Source: Allodiplogaster sudhausi (lineage: Eukaryota > Nematoda > Chromadorea > Rhabditida > Diplogasteridae). Taken from it: a stretch of DNA of 64,000 nucleotides. Location: positions 1,709,501 to 1,773,500 of the forward strand of contig CALZFC010000356.1 of the NCBI GenBank assembly GCA_945643635.1, given 5' to 3'. This document shows positions 59,530 through 64,000 of this stretch, in pieces; position 1 is the stretch's first letter, and each line of letters starts with the position of its first letter. The notes beneath the pieces were generated by a model that was not told where the DNA came from, did no database searches, and saw only the letters and a program-made list of their open reading frames with translations. Made by a program: the position numbers and the translations under genes.

Positions 59530-62500
59530 CTACTTTGCAGTAACACTATGAGCATTGGTTGACGTAGTATGCCTCTGACTAGCAACGAGTCGCTTGACAA
59601 ATCTGTAATGAGGAAGATGAGTAACAAGTCCCTCTCGACAAAAATACATCACCACTTCTTCGAGACTACTCTCAACTGCTCAATATCAGTGTGTACTTGA
59701 GCACCTTGATTTCTTGATCACTGAATAATTACTATGTACATATGTCCTAATTAAATTAGCAAATTGTTAACGGCAAGCAAAAACCGTCTGGCGCTTACAT
59801 TTTGTACGGAGAAATGAAGTAGAGAGTTGCCAGTGGATTCAATGTCGGGATTAATGTACCAACCTACAATTTCAGAATAAAAAATAAGGTGTAAAAGAGT
59901 AATTATTTGCGAAATTGTGCTGTTTTCTGATTAATGAGGAAATAAACCGCATTCGTGAAGTGTTCAGTGAACGAGTCATGAGTGACATTCGTAATCATTA
60001 GAGTGGCGCTCGCGACGGAGAGACAAAAGATGAGTGGTGTTATGGCATGGAATGTCAGAGCCTTCAAGATTTGCACATAAAACTAAAGTTTTGGGACGAA
60101 ATTTAGAATATTCCACTGTTTGTCATTTCTGAAGAATTCTTATGAACCAAAGCAAGCGTTGGTACTATTCACATGAAGTGAAAAACAGTGGAGTATTCTG
60201 AATTTCAGAACGAAATTTCCGCCTGCAATTTGACAAGACAGCGTCGTATACATTTAGAATATTCGATTTTTCTTAGTTATTAGTATATATGAAATGCTAA
60301 AGAATAAAGTTTGCCCAAGAAAATGATGCGAACAAATCCAGGGATCTGTACAACTAAGTTACCTGACCGTAACAAGTTGCCGATGAACTCATTCGATTTC
60401 CAAGATGCGTCATACTGCGAAGAGCTATAATGGCGATGTAGAGCGGCGACGTCGTTGCCATTGCAAAGAAGCCAAAGATGAGGTACAATGGATTAGAAAT
60501 GTAACTTCCTGTAACAAGGAAATGAGACTGCTAAAATAATCGTTAAAAAGACATCATAACATATAAAAGATGAGTACCGGAAATAAAAATTTCTCCTGGA
60601 AGATGCTGTGGAAAGTATTGCTTCATATAATTTTTCATTTCAAAGTAGCCCTCGTCGGCGAAATAGAGAAGAGCGTGAACATATGAAAAAAAACTGTTAT
60701 TGGTGAAGAAACGCGGGCAGATGAGTTTTCTTAAGTGCTGAAGATACTAATTAGATGCTGTAAACAAATTAAAGATTCATACTAATCCAACCGTGAACCA
60801 ACCATATTTACGGCGGCCGGTAGAAATATCAGGGCACAAACGATGAAAACAGCGTTAGGCGTGGGCGCCTGTCGAGTGATGACGTAATATCGGTAGGCGA
60901 ATGACGTGGCGAGAAGGAAGAGCGAGAAGACAAAGAGATTCAGTTCGATGCAAACGACAAAGTGGCACATTCGAGAGAGCACAGGCGCAGAGAGACGCCA
61001 CGCGAGCAGAGCGGGCACTACGCCGTGGTGGCTGAAGGCGAAGACGGTGCCGTCAGTGATCAGTCTAAATGGTTGACCATGAGTATTATTTATATATTGT
61101 ATTTTTGTGTATTTTTAGGATGACTAAATGTTAAATCTTCCAATTAATGCAATTAAGAGAGCCAATCTGAGAGACTCGAGCAGGGGCATGTCGGGAACAA
61201 AATTATTTTTTGATTTTCTTTTCCTTCTAAAGGCTTATGAGGCATCCTAAAAAGACCTCAAAAACATTTTTTCCAAAAATTATTTTCTTCAGTTTACCAT
61301 GGATATGCACCGAAAACCGAAAAAAAACTCAAATGATCATAACTTTCTTCGTTGTTGAGATATATTAATTTTGAACTGTTTATTCAATTACAAATTAAAA
61401 GGCGCACAAAAATCGTGTTAATCACTTTTTAAAAATAATATGATAAAATTCCTCATTTTATCATTTTAATATTTCGAGTGGTGCGTTTGGGGCATAAAAA
61501 ACCCCCCATGTTAAAAAAACTGAAGGCACCACGTGAAAGAGCGACCTTTTTTACCCCTATTTAAATGCCTTTTACTAAAAAACTTCGATACACCTATTTC
61601 AATATTTTGACCTGAAGCGCGCGAGTCGGTCAAAATGGCGCATTTTTCGGCCGCCGAGGCACCGTGCAAGCGCATTCATCGATCCATAACTGCGCTCAAT
61701 GTCAATATTACAAAATCGTAAATATATCATCTAAGAGCTCTCACGGAGATCTTTAAATGTTACATACATACTTTTATTAGAAAGTTTCGATTTATATGGG
61801 AAATTTCGTTCTGTATAAATAGAAGGCTTAAAAAACTATTTTAAAAACATTTTTGCCTGTCTAAACATACATCATAAGAAAGAGGTGAAATTTTCTACAA
61901 GATGAACCCCTTTCTATAGAATTCCATGTATACGATCTTTTGTTATAAATCATAAAAGTAGTGCCAGTAGCGTCGTTGTCATTTTACCCAAGAATTCACA
62001 TTTTAGGTTATTCGAATTAGAATATTCCAAATTCGAATTAGAATATTCCAATCCTTTTTTCTACAGTTTTTCCATAAGGCCTTGCTATCCTACTCTTATG
62101 GCTTCTAACAAAAGATCGTATTCATGGAATTCCATTGAAAGAGGTTCTTCTTGTAGTAAATTTCATCCTCTTTTTTATGATGTATGTTTCGATAGGCGAA
62201 AATGTTTTTAAAATAGTTTTTTTAAGCCTTCTAATTGTAAAGAACGAAATTTCCCATATAAATTGAAAGTTTTCAATAAAAGTATGTATGTAACATTTGA
62301 AGATCTCCGTGAGAGCTCTTAGATGATATATTTACGATTTTGTAATATTGACATTGAGCGCAGTTATGGATCGATGAATGCGCTTGCACGGTGCCTCGGC
62401 GGCCGAAAAATGCGCCATTTTGACCGACTCGCGCGCTTCATGTCAATTCAAAATATTGAAACAGGTGTATCGGAGTTTTTTAGTAAAAGGCATTTAAATA

Positions 62501-63562
62501 AGGGTAAAAAAGGTCGCTCTTTCACGTGGTGCCTTCAGTTTTTTAACATGGGGGGTTTTTATGCCCCAAACGCACCACTCGAAATATTAAAGTGCCAAAA
62601 TGAGGCATTTAATGAAATATTTTTAAAAAGTGATTTACACGATTTTTGTGCGCCTTTCAATTTGGACTTGAAATAACAGTTCTATATTAATATATCTCAA
62701 CAACGAACAAAGTTATGATCTTTTGAGTTTTTTCGGGTTTTCGGTGCATATCCATGGTAAACTGAAGAAAATAATTTTTGGAAAAAATTTTTTTGAGGTC
62801 TTTTTAGGATGGCTCATAAGCCTTTAGAAGGAAAAGATAATCAAAAAATAATTTTGTTCCCGACATGCCTTACATAGAGCCCTGGTCGAATCTCTCAGAT
62901 TGGCTCTCTTAATGAAGAAGAGCTTGAGCGTTTGAGCACTTACAATTAATTAGTGGGACGAAATTAGCCTCACAAAGTAAGGTGTCATTGAAAAAAAAAT
63001 TTTCTTTTTTTTCGAACAAAAATAGAATCATTAATAAGCAGCAATTTCTCACGTGATGCTGACATTGTGAAAGTTCGTTAAATTTGCTACAAAATAAGTT
63101 GTTTAGAAGGAGAAAAACTTCTCACGGGCATATTTTTTTACACCTACGTCAAATGACTATGCATATCATGTCGATGGAAAAAGTATTTTACAGAATAACA
63201 TACATATTATGTACATACATACATATGTTTTGAAAGCAAGACATTTTTCTTCTTCCTTAAACCCTTATAATTTTCTGAAAATGCTTATGCATCCAAACAG
63301 AAAAGTAATGAACCCTACTATGAAATCGAAACGTAGTCTACTTTGCCTTAGGACTCAGATAAAGACAGACGACTAGCCTCGGATGAACAGCGATTGTTAG
63401 AATGCAGATGACGAGGTCGCTGCCGGCCATGACCTTGAGAATGACAGCGAACACACGAAGACTCTTGTGCGTGCGCAGCGAGACGGCGGCGAGGGAGAGT
63501 GCATTGAAGAGGCAGCCGGCCGCGCACACGACGCACACCACAATGACAGCCGCGCAATCCAT
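59530..63562 (-). CDS. Str-superfamily (srd/str-like) chemoreceptor, 310 aa, one homopolymer frameshift
   Basis: Nematode seven-helix chemoreceptor, probably in sensory cilia. Exons: 63378-63562, 60812-61064, 60578-60693, 60363-60508, 59987-60082, 59799-59863, 59530-59602. Helix 1-2: CVVCAAGCLFNALSLAAV.. and RVFAVILKVMAGSDLVICIL; exon 2 has helices 3-4 (LNLFVFSLFLLATSFAYRYY); exon 4 has PLYLIFGFFAMATTSPLYIA and NRMSSS; exon 5 QILKALTFHAITP; exon 6 IPTLNPLATLYFISPYK, the helix 7 signature of the Str superfamily. The first donor is GC (AG/GCTAGT), demanded by phase. Exon 3 is one base too long: a run of eight T after its acceptor (60686-60693) would fit with seven, so this is a frameshift or a sequencing error. 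Intron 1 contains the 1.75-kb TTAA element. The exact srd/str/srh class is not resolved. Confidence 0.8.
60095..60225. repeat. Inverted pair of GAATATTC arms in a receptor intron
   Basis: GGACGAAATTTAGAATATTC.. (60095) is repeated inverted as CAGTGGAGTATTC..AACGAAATTT (60187-60215). The same arms, CACTGTTT / AAACAGTG, occur at 16938-17040, so it is a small dispersed MITE. Confidence 0.7.
61157..62908. mobile_element. TTAA-flanked long foldback element, copy 2 (1.75 kb)
   Basis: Flanked by TTAA (61153-61156 and 62909-62912), ends GAGAGCCAATCTGAGAGA and its inverse. Arms of over 700 bp meet near 62030, with GAATATTC words in the middle. It shares with copy 1 a conserved internal stretch, including GAGGCACCGTGCAAGCGCAT and ATATCATCTAAGAGCTCTCA, so both belong to one family. 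The ORF at 62323-62676 lies in the right arm and has no recognisable features. Confidence 0.85.
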
Positions 63563-64000
63563 TTGGGACAATCGAACTAAAGACAATTGGAATATAGTAC
63601 GACTTTTCTTACGCTTTCAACTACATATTACCGAACATCAATTCACTAAAAGCATGAAATTTTTCATCCGTAAAAAACTGTTATTGGTGAAGAAACGTGG
63701 GCAGATGAGTTTTCTTAAGTGCTGAAGATACTAATTAGATGCTGTAAACAAATTAAAGATTAGAAGGAGAAAAACTTCTCACGGGCATATTTTTTTTACA
63801 CCTACGTCAAATGACTATGCATATCATGTCGATGGAAAAAGTATTTTACAGAATAAAATACATATTATGTACATACATACATATGTTTTGAAAGCAAGAC
63901 ATTTTTCTTCTTCCTTAAACCCTTATAATTTTCTGAAAATGCTTATGCATCCAAACAGAAAAGTAATGAACCCTACTATGAAATCGAAACGTAGTCTACT
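63105..64000. repeat. Direct duplication at the right edge
   Basis: 63105-63342 recurs at 63762-64000 (offset 657), and 63666-63761 is a near-copy of 60686-60780 from receptor intron 2. The repeat is cut by the window end just where receptor exon 1 would follow, suggesting a tandem partial copy of the gene beyond the edge. Confidence 0.8.

Noticed and set aside
1..64000. CRISPR arrays, operons or other prokaryotic features
   Set aside because: Genes are intron-split with animal-type families; the repeats present are transposons and microsatellites without regular spacers.

Overview
The window is nuclear DNA of an animal, almost certainly a nematode. Genes are split into many short exons (about 45-400 bp) by mostly short introns ending in TTTCAG-like acceptors. 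The recognisable families fit a nematode: a CYP33-like cytochrome P450 pair, an Str-superfamily chemoreceptor, a peptide-receptor-like GPCR, a DB-module secreted protein, an ephrin, and a locally expanded MFSD8/CLN7-like transporter. The species cannot be fixed from sequence alone; a rhabditid/diplogastrid-type nematode is my best guess. All exon chains were rebuilt by eye from splice-site consensus and reading-frame phase.

Layout. 1-1374 (-): first five exons of a CYP33-like P450, running off the left edge. 2.7-5.3 kb: a PIF/Harbinger transposon with a transposase (+) and a convergent Myb/SANT-like partner (-). 6.2-10.3 kb (+): two tandem paralogs of an unrecognised family. 10.6-14.6 kb (-): a second P450, whose 13 exons are all visible but which is killed by a nonsense codon and by a 786-bp transposable element. 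17.2-20.9 kb (+): an intact MFSD8/CLN7-like transporter. 22.4-24.8 kb (+): a rhodopsin-like GPCR. 26.8-29.8 and 36.0-39.5 kb: two decayed copies of the transporter, the second preceded by a GPCR fragment, so transporter and GPCR were duplicated as one block. 41.1 kb (+): a lone signal-peptide exon. 41.9-44.8 kb (-): a secreted Ser/Thr-rich protein with two copies of an unrecognised domain. 46.8-49.0 kb (-): its frameshifted single-domain relative. 49.7-52.7 kb (+): a DB-module gene with one frameshift. 54.3-59.3 kb (+): a complete GPI-type ephrin whose first exon is duplicated inside a field of scrambled repeats. 59.5-63.6 kb (-): an Str-superfamily chemoreceptor, partly re-duplicated at the right edge.

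The window is dense in non-autonomous DNA transposons: long foldback elements flanked by TTAA, a GC-rich hAT MITE with an 8-bp target duplication, TA-flanked hairpin MITEs, a C-rich TIR element, and tRNA-derived SINEs, some in inverted pairs. Two features stand out. GC-AG introns are unusually frequent (six in about 70 reconstructed introns). The palindrome GAATATTC is scattered through introns and hairpin MITEs. The genes do not form a pathway; the window is a set of independently acting, fast-evolving environmental-response genes plus one developmental gene (ephrin).
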